DNA of 64,000 bases from Pseudoramibacter sp. (GTDB lineage Bacteria > Bacillota > Clostridia > Eubacteriales > Eubacteriaceae). Both the position numbers and the translations under genes were made by a program. The stretch lies in the NCBI RefSeq assembly GCF_022484225.1, contig NZ_JAKVLT010000001.1, positions 1,302,001 to 1,366,000 of the forward strand, written 5' to 3'. The notes beneath the pieces are model-generated. The model was not told where the DNA came from. It did not search any database and was given only the letters and a program-made list of their open reading frames with translations. This document shows positions 53,789 to 62,723 of this stretch, piece after piece (the first letter of the stretch is position 1; each line of letters starts with the position of its first letter).

Positions 53789-54730
53789 ATGAATGTAGAA
53801 GGTTTTTTAGTGGGAACATCAGAGAATTTAACGGCGGGTACTGGCGTCACAGCTGTGATCTGTCCGGAAGGGGCAGCGGCTGGCGTTGATGTCCGCGGCG
53901 GCGGGCCGGCAACGCGGGAAACCGATCTGCTGAAGCCGGAAAATATGATCCAGCGCATTCACAGTGTGGTGCTTTCCGGTGGAAGTGCCTTTGGACTGAC
54001 CGCGGCCTCCGGCGTCATGACCGCTTTGGAAGAAAGAGACATCGGCTTTCAGACGACAGGCGGTAAAGTGCCCATTGTCTGCGGCGCTTCTTTATACGAT
54101 TTAGAAGTGGGGGACTCTCATGTCCGTCCGGATATTCAAATGGGGCGCGATGCCGTCGAAAATGCATTTAAACATCAGGCACAGCTTTCAGGCAATATCG
54201 GGGCAGGAACCGGTGCGACCGTCGGCAAATACCGGGGAACTGGCAGAATGATGAAAAGCGGACAAGGCGTCAGCAGTCTTCAGATCGGAAGCCTTCAGCT
54301 TACTGCCATTGTTGCGGTTAACGCCCTGGGTGACGTTTATGACAAGGGCCGGAAAATAGCCGGTCTGCTCGATCCTTCCGGCACCCATTTTGGAAAAACG
54401 ACAGATGAAGAAATGATGGCCGACGGCAAAACCCATCTCGATGCTTTGACCAATACCACCATTGCCTGTATTGTGACCAATGCAAAACTGACTAAAGCCC
54501 AGTGCCAGAAAATCGCGTCGATCGCCCACGACGGCTATGCTCGGGCGATTTCACCGGTGCACACCTCTGCGGACGGGGATACCATTTTTGTCATGGCCTC
54601 CGGCAAAATAGAAGCGGATTTTGACCTGATCGGCGTGGCGGCAGCAGAGCAGATCCGTCTGGCGATCTTGGACGGTGTACGTTCGGCAAAGCCACTATTT
54701 GGACTAAAAACGGCATTTGAAATCAATTGA
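53789..54730 (+). CDS. P1-family peptidase (DmpA-like, self-processing)
   Basis: A 313-residue protein of the P1/DmpA family (MEROPS S58), N-terminal nucleophile-like aminopeptidases that cut themselves into two chains. Conserved segments are GVTAVICPEGAAAGVDVRGGGPATRETDLL, VVLSGGSAFGLTAASGV, and the processing region LTNTTIACIVTNAKL, where cleavage before the threonine following Asn is expected. Natural substrates (D-amino-acid amides or small peptides) are uncertain. It stands alone, with the fhs promoter overlapping its stop codon. Confidence 0.88.
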   Translation: MNVEGFLVGTSENLTAGTGVTAVICPEGAAAGVDVRGGGPATRETDLLKPENMIQRIHSVVLSGGSAFGLTAASGVMTALEERDIGFQTTGGKVPIVCGASLYDLEVGDSHVRPDIQMGRDAVENAFKHQAQLSGNIGAGTGATVGKYRGTGRMMKSGQGVSSLQIGSLQLTAIVAVNALGDVYDKGRKIAGLLDPSGTHFGKTTDEEMMADGKTHLDALTNTTIACIVTNAKLTKAQCQKIASIAHDGYARAISPVHTSADGDTIFVMASGKIEADFDLIGVAAAEQIRLAILDGVRSAKPLFGLKTAFEIN

Positions 54731-54755
54731 CATGAATAATCTGCGATGATACACT
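54727..54755 (+). promoter_or_regulatory. Promoter of fhs-folD-fchA-larB
   Basis: TTGACA (54727-54732) overlaps the P1 peptidase stop codon. After 17 bp comes TACACT (54750-54755) preceded by TGA, an extended -10. About 50 bp of leader follow before the fhs start, with no riboswitch seen. Confidence 0.7.
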
Positions 54756-54807
54756 AATTTTATATTTAAAGCGTATACAATTTATTTACAAAGATATGGA
54801 GGAGCGT

Positions 54808-56481
54808 ATGAAAATTAAATCAGACATTGAAATTGCACAGAGCTGTACCCCGAAACCGATCAGTGAAATCGCAGATGCCTTGAACATTGACCCGAGTTAT
54901 GTTGAACAGTACGGGCCGATCAAAGCCAAAATCGATTATAATTATTTAAATGATCATCCCAACAAAGACGGAAAACTGATTCTGGTGACCGCGATTAACC
55001 CGACGCCGGCAGGAGAAGGCAAGACGACGACCACGATCGGTTTGGCAGACGGCATGCGCAAAATCGGAAAGAACGTCGTGGTTGCGCTGCGGGAACCGTC
55101 CCTCGGTCCTGTTTTTGGCATCAAGGGCGGCGCTGCAGGCGGCGGCTACGCGCAGGTTGTGCCGATGGAAGACATTAACCTTCACTTTACAGGAGATTTC
55201 CACGCCATCGGCGCGGCAAACAATCTGCTGGCTGCGATGATCGACAATCATATTCACCAGGGCAATGAACTCAACATTGATCCGAGAAAAATTACTTGGA
55301 AACGCGCCGTGGATATGAATGACCGCCAGCTGCGCAACATTGTCGACGGACTGGGCGGCAAGAAAAACGGCGTGCCAAGGGAAGACGGCTTCGACATTAC
55401 CGTGGCTTCTGAAATTATGGCAGTTTTATGTCTGGCCACCTCAATTCCGGATTTGAAAGCGCGTCTGGGACGTATGATTATCGGCTATACCCGGGATGAC
55501 AAACCGGTTACCGCATCTGATTTAAAGGCTCAGGGCGCGATGACCGCACTTCTGAAAGATGCCCTTAAACCGAATCTGGTTCAGTCTCTGGAAGGCACCC
55601 CGGCCTTTATTCACGGCGGACCTTTCGCCAATATCGCCCACGGGTGCAACAGCGTCATGGCGACGAAAATGGCGATGAACCTCGGCGATTACGCCATTAC
55701 GGAAGCTGGATTTGGTGCCGATCTGGGGGCTGAAAAATTCTTTGACATCAAATGCAGAGCTGCAAATCTCCATCCCAGTGCAGTGGTTGTGGTTGCGACC
55801 GTCCGCGCCCTGAAACACCACGGCGGCGTTGCCGTTAAAGACCTCAATCAGGAAAATCTTGACGCCCTTAAAAAAGGACTTCCCAATTTGCTTCAGCACG
55901 TTTCCAATATTCAGGATGTTTACCATCTGCCCTGCGTGGTCGCGATCAATGCCTTCCCGACGGATACCCAGGCTGAATTGGCATTGGTGGAATCTGAATG
56001 CAGGAAACTCGGCGTCAATGCCGTTTTGTCCGAAGTTTGGGCAAAAGGCGGCGAAGGCGGTGTGGCGCTGGCCAAGGAAGTGGTCAGACTCTGCGAAGAA
56101 CCCAACGACTTTGCTTTTGCCTATTCGACCGAAGACAGCATCGAAGCGAAGCTCAATGCGATTGCGAAGAAGATTTATCATGCAGACGGCGTGGATTTGA
56201 CTGCCAATGCGCGCCAGCAGATGGAACAGCTCGATGCTCTGGGATTTTCCAATCTGCCTATTTGTATGGCAAAGACACAGTATTCTTTCTCAGATGATGC
56301 TGCACTTCTGGGTGCACCAAAGGGCTTTCGAATTACGGTCCGCAACCTCAAAGTTTCTTCGGGAGCAGGATTTATTGTCGCCCTGACGGGAGATATCATG
56401 ACAATGCCTGGTCTCCCGAAGGTACCGGCGGCGGAAAATATCGACGTCGATGAAACCGGGAAAATCACAGGTCTGTTTTAA
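54808..56481 (+). CDS. fhs: Formate-tetrahydrofolate ligase
   Basis: Fhs joins formate to tetrahydrofolate with ATP, giving 10-formyl-THF; it is the entry step of the methyl branch of the Wood-Ljungdahl path and also feeds purine synthesis. The 557-residue product has the normal length and motifs: P-loop [53 protein letters not shown], and [18 protein letters not shown] 54808 has a GGAGGAG site; an ATG at 54796 overlaps that site. It is the first of four closely spaced genes. Confidence 0.97.
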   Translation: MKIKSDIEIAQSCTPKPISEIADALNIDPSYVEQYGPIKAKIDYNYLNDHPNKDGKLILVTAINPTPAGEGKTTTTIGLADGMRKIGKNVVVALREPSLGPVFGIKGGAAGGGYAQVVPMEDINLHFTGDFHAIGAANNLLAAMIDNHIHQGNELNIDPRKITWKRAVDMNDRQLRNIVDGLGGKKNGVPREDGFDITVASEIMAVLCLATSIPDLKARLGRMIIGYTRDDKPVTASDLKAQGAMTALLKDALKPNLVQSLEGTPAFIHGGPFANIAHGCNSVMATKMAMNLGDYAITEAGFGADLGAEKFFDIKCRAANLHPSAVVVVATVRALKHHGGVAVKDLNQENLDALKKGLPNLLQHVSNIQDVYHLPCVVAINAFPTDTQAELALVESECRKLGVNAVLSEVWAKGGEGGVALAKEVVRLCEEPNDFAFAYSTEDSIEAKLNAIAKKIYHADGVDLTANARQQMEQLDALGFSNLPICMAKTQYSFSDDAALLGAPKGFRITVRNLKVSSGAGFIVALTGDIMTMPGLPKVPAAENIDVDETGKITGLF

Positions 56482-56497
56482 GCATTGAGGCGTATGA

Positions 56498-57361
56498 ATG
56501 GCAATAATATATACGGCAGAAGCCGTTAATGCGGCAATTCAGAAAAATTGGCAGGCAGATTTAAAAGCCCTGAAGGCACAAGACATTACCCCGACTCTGG
56601 CCACGCTCCGCGTCGGCCACAAAGGGGCGGATGTCTCTTATGAAAAAGGGGCGACCAAAAGCATGCGCCGGTATGGCATTGACGTCAAAAATGTGGTCTT
56701 AGATCCGCCGCCAGATGAGGGGACGATTATCAAAACCATCGAAAGCCTTAACGAAGATCCATCTGTTCACGGCATTTTGCTGTTCCAGCCCCTTCCGGAT
56801 GGGTACGACAGCCACAGGATTATTCAGCATATTGATCCGCAAAAAGATGTCGAAGGGGCGACGGACTCCAATCTTGCAGATACATTGTCTGGAAGATTAA
56901 CCGGATTTGCTTACTGCGCACCGGAAGCGGTCATGGCTTTGCTGGACCATTATGATATCGATGTGTACGGAAAACGGGTGGTCATCATTGGCTGCGGGCT
57001 CGTTGTCGGACGGCCTCTGGCCAGCATGCTCCTCAAAAAGCGTGCCACGGTGACCATGTGCAATACAGGAACAAAGCATTTGCCCGAAGTGGCCAAAAAT
57101 GCAGAAATCCTGATTGCCGCAACAGGCCGTGTGCACATGGTAACCGAGGAATTTGTCAGTCCCGGCCAGATCGTCATTGATGTCGGCACGACATTTCAAA
57201 ACGGTAAACTGCAGGGGGATGTAGACTTAGAAGCAGTTAAAGGGATTGTCAAGGCAGTGACCCCAACACCGGGAGGGGTCAGCGGAATCACCTCCGCCAT
57301 CCTTGCAAAGCATGTGATTGCCGCAGCAAAAGCTCAGGCAGCAGATAAAAGCGGGGTGTAA
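56498..57361 (+). CDS. folD: Methylene-tetrahydrofolate dehydrogenase FolD, catalytic lysine position altered
   Basis: FolD normally has two activities: methylene-THF dehydrogenase and methenyl-THF cyclohydrolase. The 287-residue product has the family fold, FQPLPDGYDSHRII, DPQKDVEG, the Rossmann segment VVIIGCGLVVGRPLASMLL and DVGTTFQNGKL. The family signature YxxxKxKA (human Tyr52, Lys56) here reads YEKGATKS, Tyr48 with Ala52 at the catalytic lysine position. In human enzyme studies this lysine is needed for cyclohydrolase activity. A separate cyclohydrolase, FchA, starts 2 bp downstream, so FolD here may act only as dehydrogenase. Confidence 0.93.
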   Translation: MAIIYTAEAVNAAIQKNWQADLKALKAQDITPTLATLRVGHKGADVSYEKGATKSMRRYGIDVKNVVLDPPPDEGTIIKTIESLNEDPSVHGILLFQPLPDGYDSHRIIQHIDPQKDVEGATDSNLADTLSGRLTGFAYCAPEAVMALLDHYDIDVYGKRVVIIGCGLVVGRPLASMLLKKRATVTMCNTGTKHLPEVAKNAEILIAATGRVHMVTEEFVSPGQIVIDVGTTFQNGKLQGDVDLEAVKGIVKAVTPTPGGVSGITSAILAKHVIAAAKAQAADKSGV

Positions 57362-57363
57362 TC

Positions 57364-58014
57364 TTGTCCGAAACGAAAAAAATGGTGGATCAAAATTGCC
57401 GGTCATTTGTGGAATCTTTAGCTTCGAAGGCGCCCGTTCCCGGCGGCGGCGGTGCAGCGGCTATGGCCGGCGCTTTAGGCTCAGCGCTGGGCATGATGTA
57501 TTTAAATCTGAGCGTCGGAAAACAGAAGTATCAGGAATACGAAGCGGATTTTCAGGACAAGCTCCAAAATCTGGATGCGATTAAAGAACAGCTTCTGGCT
57601 TGTGTTGACGAAGACGCGGAGGCCTTTTATCCTTTGGCAAAAGCCTACCGCATGCCAAAAGAAACGGAATCGGAACAGGCAGCGTATCAGCGTGTGCTGG
57701 AAGCTGCCCTCTACAAGGCCTGCAGTGTGCCGGAAAAAATCATGAAACTGTGCAGCGAGGCTATGGATGCCATTGAATACGTCGCAGACAAAGGCAGTGT
57801 ATTGGCCAAAAGCGATGCTGCCGCTGCCGTGATCTTCTGTATGGCCGCGATGAATGCGGCGCATCTCAACATCCTTATCAATACTGCGAGCATGAAAAAT
57901 CGCGAGGAAGCTGAAAAAATCACAGAAGAATACGATCATATCCTGATGCTGAACAATATTCGGGGTTCTGAAATTGCAGATCAACTGACGGACGAAATCA
58001 GAGGTAACGAATAG
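57364..58014 (+). CDS. fchA: Methenyl-tetrahydrofolate cyclohydrolase FchA (formiminotransferase-cyclodeaminase family)
   Basis: A 216-residue helical protein of the cyclodeaminase/cyclohydrolase family. Its signature FVESLASKAPVPGGGGAAAMAGALG near the N-terminus is the folate-binding segment of FchA. In acetogens and purine or amino acid fermenters FchA interconverts methenyl-THF and 10-formyl-THF, the step between Fhs and FolD. No formiminotransferase domain is attached. The start is TTG 57364 with a GCGGGG-type site, 2 bp after folD. It completes the formyl-to-methylene folate steps in this operon. Confidence 0.9.
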   Translation: MSETKKMVDQNCRSFVESLASKAPVPGGGGAAAMAGALGSALGMMYLNLSVGKQKYQEYEADFQDKLQNLDAIKEQLLACVDEDAEAFYPLAKAYRMPKETESEQAAYQRVLEAALYKACSVPEKIMKLCSEAMDAIEYVADKGSVLAKSDAAAAVIFCMAAMNAAHLNILINTASMKNREEAEKITEEYDHILMLNNIRGSEIADQLTDEIRGNE

Positions 58015-58029
58015 GCGGAGGCATGATAT

Positions 58030-58785
58030 ATGGATCAAAGAGAGATTTATCGTTTATTGGAACAAGTCAAGTCAGGAAAGGTTTCCGTTGAACAGGCGGT
58101 ATTAGATTTAAAGGAAGCCCCTTATCAGGATATCGGATATGCCAAGATTGACACTCACCGGGGCCTCAGACAGGGGATCCCGGAAGTGATTTACGGAGCC
58201 GGGAAAACAGCCGATCAAATTATCGGTATTGTGTCAAAGATGCTTGAACATCATCAGGATCACATTATGGTCACCAGTATTGACAGCGCCAAGGCGAAGC
58301 AGGTGCAGCAGGCGGTTCAGAACGTGCCCGTTCACTATCACGCATTGGCAAATTTTCTTCAAATCGGGGACTTTCCTCCGGACAACGGCTCGGGTTATGT
58401 TCTGGTCGTTACAGGAGGCACCAGCGATTTGCCGGTTTCTGAAGAAGCTGCGCTGACGGCGCAAATGCTGGGCAATGATGTCAGAAGATTGTACGATGTC
58501 GGCGTGTCAGGTCTGCACCGTCTCCTCGATCATATGGACGACATCATGTGTGCCCGGGTGATTGTCGCCGTGGCAGGCATGGAAGGCGCACTGGCCAGCG
58601 TCGTCGGCGGTATGGCAGACTGTCCGGTTGTGGCAGTGCCGACTTCCGTGGGCTACGGCGCTTCTTTCGGCGGAGTGTCGGCGCTGCTGTCAATGCTGAA
58701 TTCCTGCGCCAGCGGCGTCAGTGTAGTGAACATCGACAATGGCTTTGGCGCCGGTTATCTCGCCAGCATGATCAACCATATTTAA
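58030..58785 (+). CDS. larB: Nickel-pincer cofactor synthase LarB
   Basis: LarB carboxylates and hydrolyses nicotinate adenine dinucleotide, the first step to the nickel-pincer nucleotide cofactor of lactate racemase and related isomerases. The 251-residue product matches the family with its PurE-like core: IDTHRGLRQGIPEVIYGAGKT, VVTGGTSDLPVSEEAALTAQMLGNDVRRLYDVGVSG, and AGMEGALASVVGGMADCPVVAVPTSVGYGASFGG. It is the fourth gene after fchA. LarC and LarE, needed for sulfur and nickel insertion, are not in the window, nor is LarA. Confidence 0.93.
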   Translation: MDQREIYRLLEQVKSGKVSVEQAVLDLKEAPYQDIGYAKIDTHRGLRQGIPEVIYGAGKTADQIIGIVSKMLEHHQDHIMVTSIDSAKAKQVQQAVQNVPVHYHALANFLQIGDFPPDNGSGYVLVVTGGTSDLPVSEEAALTAQMLGNDVRRLYDVGVSGLHRLLDHMDDIMCARVIVAVAGMEGALASVVGGMADCPVVAVPTSVGYGASFGGVSALLSMLNSCASGVSVVNIDNGFGAGYLASMINHI

Positions 58786-58802
58786 AAGATTAAAGAGAAC
58801 GA

Positions 58803-58836
58803 AAAAGTCGTAAAGCTTATCTTTACGGCTTTTTAA
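58803..58836 (+). terminator. Terminator after larB
   Basis: AAAAGTCGTAAAG pairs with CTTTACGGCTTTT (one G-T) around a five-base loop and leads into a T-rich tail. Confidence 0.8.
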
Positions 58837-58869
58837 ATTTGCATTAAAATAAGCAGGTTGATTATAGTG

Positions 58870-58878
58870 TGATATAAT
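58870..58878 (+). promoter_or_regulatory. Extended -10 promoter of the division/cell-wall cluster
   Basis: TGATATAAT (TGn plus perfect TATAAT at 58873-58878) lies 32 bp before the rsmH start. No good -35 box is seen at 16-18 bp, as is common with extended -10 promoters. Confidence 0.55.
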
Positions 58879-58910
58879 AATTTAATCATTTGTTTATTCT
58901 GGAGAAAAAA

Positions 58911-59855
58911 ATGGAATCAAGAGATGAACATATCAGTGTTTTGTTAAATGAAACCATCTCGGCTTTAAAAATAAAAGAGAACGGATGTTACGTCGACTGC
59001 ACATTGGGCGGCGGCGGCCATTCGGAACAGATTGCAAAGCGTTTGTCCCCGGCAGGATGCCTAATCGGCATCGATCAGGATGATTATGCCATTTCCCGGG
59101 CGGAGGAACGCCTGGCTTCTTATCCGTGCAGAAAAATTTTTGTCCGGGACAACTTTATTCATTTGCCGGCTGTATTGGACCGTCTTGACGTATCCTGCGT
59201 CGACGGGGTCATTTTTGATCTCGGCGTTTCGTCCTTTCAATTTGATCAGGCGGAGCGCGGCTTTTCTTATCATCATGACGGGCCGCTGGATATGCGGATG
59301 GACCGGCAGCGTACGAAAACGGCGGCTGATGTGGTCAATCATTACACTGAATCCGAAATTAAAAAAATCATTTACGATTACGGCGAAGACAAACTTGCAG
59401 GACGCATCGCCAAAGCCATCGTGAACCGCAGAAAAGAACGTCCTTTTACGAGAACCCTTGATCTGGCCGATGTCATTCGTTCGGCATATCCGGAAAAATA
59501 CCGGCGGAAGGGACATCCGGCAAAAAAGACATTTCAGGCCCTTCGCATTGAAGTCAATGATGAACTTAAAATATTGATGCAGGCGGTTAAAAATGCAATT
59601 CTGCGGACAAAACCGGGCGGCAGAATCTGCGTGATCACATTCCATTCATTAGAGGACAGACAGATCAAACGCTTGTTTAACGAACAGGCAGATCCCTGCA
59701 TCTGCCCGCCGGAGTTCCCGGTCTGCGTCTGCGGAAGAAAACCGACGGTCAAAAAAATTACGCGCAAGCCCATTGTGCCTTCGGCAGAAGAAGTGCAGCA
59801 CAACAGGCGGGCCCGCAGTGCAAAATTAAGAGTCGTCGAACGCATTGCATCTTAA
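58911..59855 (+). CDS. rsmH: 16S rRNA (cytosine(1402)-N(4))-methyltransferase RsmH
   Basis: RsmH (MraW) methylates N4 of C1402 in 16S rRNA. The 314-residue product shows HISVLLNETISAL at the start, the SAM motif YVDCTLGGGGHSEQI, DGVIFDLGVSSFQFDQAERGFSY, and the C-terminal TFHSLEDRQIKRLF. ATG 58911 has a TGGAG site 7 nt upstream. It opens the conserved division and cell wall cluster. The usual first gene, mraZ, is absent before it, and a terminator and fresh promoter separate it from larB. Confidence 0.96.
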   Translation: MESRDEHISVLLNETISALKIKENGCYVDCTLGGGGHSEQIAKRLSPAGCLIGIDQDDYAISRAEERLASYPCRKIFVRDNFIHLPAVLDRLDVSCVDGVIFDLGVSSFQFDQAERGFSYHHDGPLDMRMDRQRTKTAADVVNHYTESEIKKIIYDYGEDKLAGRIAKAIVNRRKERPFTRTLDLADVIRSAYPEKYRRKGHPAKKTFQALRIEVNDELKILMQAVKNAILRTKPGGRICVITFHSLEDRQIKRLFNEQADPCICPPEFPVCVCGRKPTVKKITRKPIVPSAEEVQHNRRARSAKLRVVERIAS

Positions 59856-59868
59856 GCAGAGGATCAGT

Positions 59869-60285
59869 ATGTCAAACAATCATCAAAGGGAATTAAAATC
59901 AAAGCCCAGGCAGAGTCGAAAAAGAGCGTCAAAAAAGCGTGGGATCCGTCCATGGACGCTGCTGATTATCATCATGTTTGTCATTGCTTTTGGCGCACTG
60001 GTGCAGCAGGCGGCGATACTGAGGCTGGATAAGCAGGTCAGCACGCTGCAAAAGCAGGTGGATACTCAGAAAGCTCTCAATGATTCTAAAGAAGGGAAAA
60101 TCGTCAGCTCTCAGAATCTTTCGCGTATTGAAGAAAAAGCCCGGGCTTACGGCATGAGCGAGCCCACTGCCGATCAATATGTTTATATGGTTCCCAAGAA
60201 AGCCAAAAAGCAAAAGACAAATATGGACTATCTCATCGAATGGATACAAAAACAGGGGTTGAATTTTGGAATCGGGAAGAAATAA
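59869..60285 (+). CDS. ftsL: FtsL/DivIC-like septum protein
   Basis: A 138-residue bitopic membrane protein: a basic cytoplasmic N-terminus (about residues 1-27), one membrane segment (TLLIIIMFVIAFGALVQQAAIL), and an extracellular coiled coil (LRLDKQVSTLQKQVDTQKALNDSKEGKI), then a short tail with SRIEEKARAYGMSEP. This pattern and its place between rsmH and the penicillin-binding protein identify it as FtsL, which links FtsB/DivIC and the septal synthase. Sequence identity in this family is low, so the call rests on topology and position. Confidence 0.82.
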   Translation: MSNNHQRELKSKPRQSRKRASKKRGIRPWTLLIIIMFVIAFGALVQQAAILRLDKQVSTLQKQVDTQKALNDSKEGKIVSSQNLSRIEEKARAYGMSEPTADQYVYMVPKKAKKQKTNMDYLIEWIQKQGLNFGIGKK

Positions 60286-60286
60286 C

Positions 60287-62707
60287 ATGAAGACATCGAA
60301 GCATCAGAAAAAACCGGCTGATCGGCGGGGCACTTCTCTACGCCACAGACAGAATAAACGGGTCGCCGTTGTTTTAGCTGTCTTTGCTATTTTTGCCGCG
60401 GTTATTGTCGGCAAGCTTGTCTATCTGCAGGTGATCGATTCATCAGATCAGTATGCGAGACAGGTTGATCAAGTCGTCGATCAAGTGCAAGTTCAGGCGG
60501 CACGCGGCAATATTTACGACCGCAACATGAATATTCTGGCGCAGAATTCTACGGCGAAGGCCATTTATATTATTCCAGCCGAAATTACGGATGAGGATAA
60601 GCTGGTTAAAACGCTGTCTGCACAATTAAATTTAAAAGAAGAGGAGATTCGCAAGAAGGCGGAAAAGCTGGAAAATGATTATGTCACAGTGAAAGACAAC
60701 GTCACGCCGTCCCAGGGACGCCGGGCCCATGCTATCGAACCCAGCGGTCTCAAGTATAAAGACGGGAGTTTGTACGCTTATCCTGATAAAATCAAGGATC
60801 CCAAGAAGGCTGCCCGACTGCTGGCTTCGATATTTGATAATTTATCTTATAAAACCGCACTGGGTTATTTAACCGAAAAAGAAAATTCGGCCCTGCTCAT
60901 TAAGAGCCAGGTGGACAATTCACTTGCCAATAAAATTTTGAAAGAAATGACCGTGAAGAAAAACGGCACGGTGCAGTCGACCAACGGGGTAGAACTCATC
61001 GATGACAATCGGCGCTATTACACCAATGGCAATTTCGCTTCTTATCTTCTGGGATTTACGAATCAGAATTATCAGGGCGTCACCGGTGTCGAAAGCACTT
61101 ACAACAAATGGCTCTCCGGACAAGACGGTCTGGCTTATCTGCAAAAAGATGCTTCCGGCAATACGCTGCCGTCACTGACAAAAGTGGTCAAACAGCCTAA
61201 AAAAGGGAAGAATTTGATTCTAACTGTCGACAGCAACATTCAGATCATAGCTGAGAAAGCCCTCAATGAATCGATTGATCAATGGAAGGCAAAACGCGGG
61301 ACAGCCATTGTGATGAACGTCAAAACAGGGGAAATCCTTGCGATGGCCACAAAGCCGGATTATAATCTCAATAATCCTTATTCGCTGAACAAGACGTATT
61401 ATAATAACTATAAAGATCAGCTTAAAGGCCATTCCAATTCCTATAAATTAAACCAAATGTGGAGCAATCCTGCGGTAAGCTTTACCTATGAACCGGGCTC
61501 GACTTTTAAGCCGATTACGGCTTTGTCCGCCTTTGAAGAAGGGGCCATTTCGCCATCAGACAAGGTGGTCTGTACAGGCTCTATCAATATTGACGGTGTG
61601 ACTGTGAACTGTACGGCAGTTCACGGGGTTCAAACTGCGGCGGATGCGGTTTCAAATTCGTGCAACCCGGGCCTGGTGCAGATCATTCAAAAACTGGACC
61701 CGACGCTGTTTTACCGCTACGCCTATGACTACGGCTTCGGCAAGACGACGGGAATTGAACTGCCAGGCGAAGAAGCCGGGGTGATGACCCGAGTCTTTAA
61801 AGCAGGCAATAAGATCAATCTGCTGGATTATTCCAACTTATCTTTTGGACAGGGCCTGATGACGACGCCGATCCAACTGCTCAGCGCTTTGAACAGTGTG
61901 ATCAACAACGGCTATTACATGCGTCCGACGGTGATCTCTTCGAAAAATAAAAATATTACGTCCAATGTAAGCAAAAACTCGTCCAAGCAGATCATTTCCA
62001 AGGCAACATCCAAGGAAATGCGCAAAATCATGCAGAAGGTGGTTACGAATAACCCCGAACTTGCTCAGTTGGCGGGCAATTACAGCATCGGCGGCAAGAC
62101 CGGTACGGCGCAGAAGGTTGAAAACGGCGAATATTCCCATACCAAATACGTGACGTCGTTCTTCGGGTTTACACCGGTTGACGATCCGGAGTACGCCGTC
62201 CTTGTGGTCATCGACGAAGCCCAGAACGGTGCTTACGGGGCCCAGTCCGCTGCACCGGCTGCAATTAAAATTCTTCAGCAGACCTCGGATTATATGAATC
62301 CAAGCAGTCAATCCACGAGCAAATTGTCGAAGAACACGGTCATCGTTCCCGATGTGACCGGTCAGGAAGTGGATTTTGCAGCACAGATCTTAAAAGAAAA
62401 AGGCATTCGCTATAAAATAAGCGGCAAGGGCAATGTGGTGGTCTCTCAAAGTCTTAAAGCAAAATCGACGTACAACAGCAAAGAGATCATGGTATTAAAG
62501 ACCGGAACGAGTTCAGACGGTACCAGCGCACAGGTTTCAGTCCCGGATCTGTCCGGCATGAATATTCAGGAAGCCAATGAAATGCTGAGCGGTTTAGGCC
62601 TGAAGATGAAGGTTAAGGGATCAGGCTTCGCCGTGAAGCAGAACCCCAGCGCCGGACAGAAAGTCAAACGCAATTCCGTCGTGACGGTGACGTTTAAACA
62701 GAAATAG
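60287..62707 (+). CDS. Class B penicillin-binding protein with two PASTA domains (FtsI/SpoVD type)
   Basis: An 806-residue septal peptidoglycan transpeptidase. A basic N-terminus and one membrane anchor (VAVVLAVFAIFAAVIVGKLVYLQVI) are followed by the dimerisation domain (ARGNIYDRNMNILAQNS). The transpeptidase domain has SxxK as STFK (EPGSTFKPITA), SxN as SNSCN, and KTG as GGKTGTAQK. Two PASTA repeats end the protein (VPDVTGQEVDFAAQIL and VPDLSGMNIQEANEML). It could be the vegetative division PBP or the sporulation SpoVD; position in the dcw cluster favours division. ATG 60287 was chosen over an upstream TTG. Confidence 0.93.
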   Translation: MKTSKHQKKPADRRGTSLRHRQNKRVAVVLAVFAIFAAVIVGKLVYLQVIDSSDQYARQVDQVVDQVQVQAARGNIYDRNMNILAQNSTAKAIYIIPAEITDEDKLVKTLSAQLNLKEEEIRKKAEKLENDYVTVKDNVTPSQGRRAHAIEPSGLKYKDGSLYAYPDKIKDPKKAARLLASIFDNLSYKTALGYLTEKENSALLIKSQVDNSLANKILKEMTVKKNGTVQSTNGVELIDDNRRYYTNGNFASYLLGFTNQNYQGVTGVESTYNKWLSGQDGLAYLQKDASGNTLPSLTKVVKQPKKGKNLILTVDSNIQIIAEKALNESIDQWKAKRGTAIVMNVKTGEILAMATKPDYNLNNPYSLNKTYYNNYKDQLKGHSNSYKLNQMWSNPAVSFTYEPGSTFKPITALSAFEEGAISPSDKVVCTGSINIDGVTVNCTAVHGVQTAADAVSNSCNPGLVQIIQKLDPTLFYRYAYDYGFGKTTGIELPGEEAGVMTRVFKAGNKINLLDYSNLSFGQGLMTTPIQLLSALNSVINNGYYMRPTVISSKNKNITSNVSKNSSKQIISKATSKEMRKIMQKVVTNNPELAQLAGNYSIGGKTGTAQKVENGEYSHTKYVTSFFGFTPVDDPEYAVLVVIDEAQNGAYGAQSAAPAAIKILQQTSDYMNPSSQSTSKLSKNTVIVPDVTGQEVDFAAQILKEKGIRYKISGKGNVVVSQSLKAKSTYNSKEIMVLKTGTSSDGTSAQVSVPDLSGMNIQEANEMLSGLGLKMKVKGSGFAVKQNPSAGQKVKRNSVVTVTFKQK

Positions 62708-62723
62708 AAAAGAAGGAGAAATT

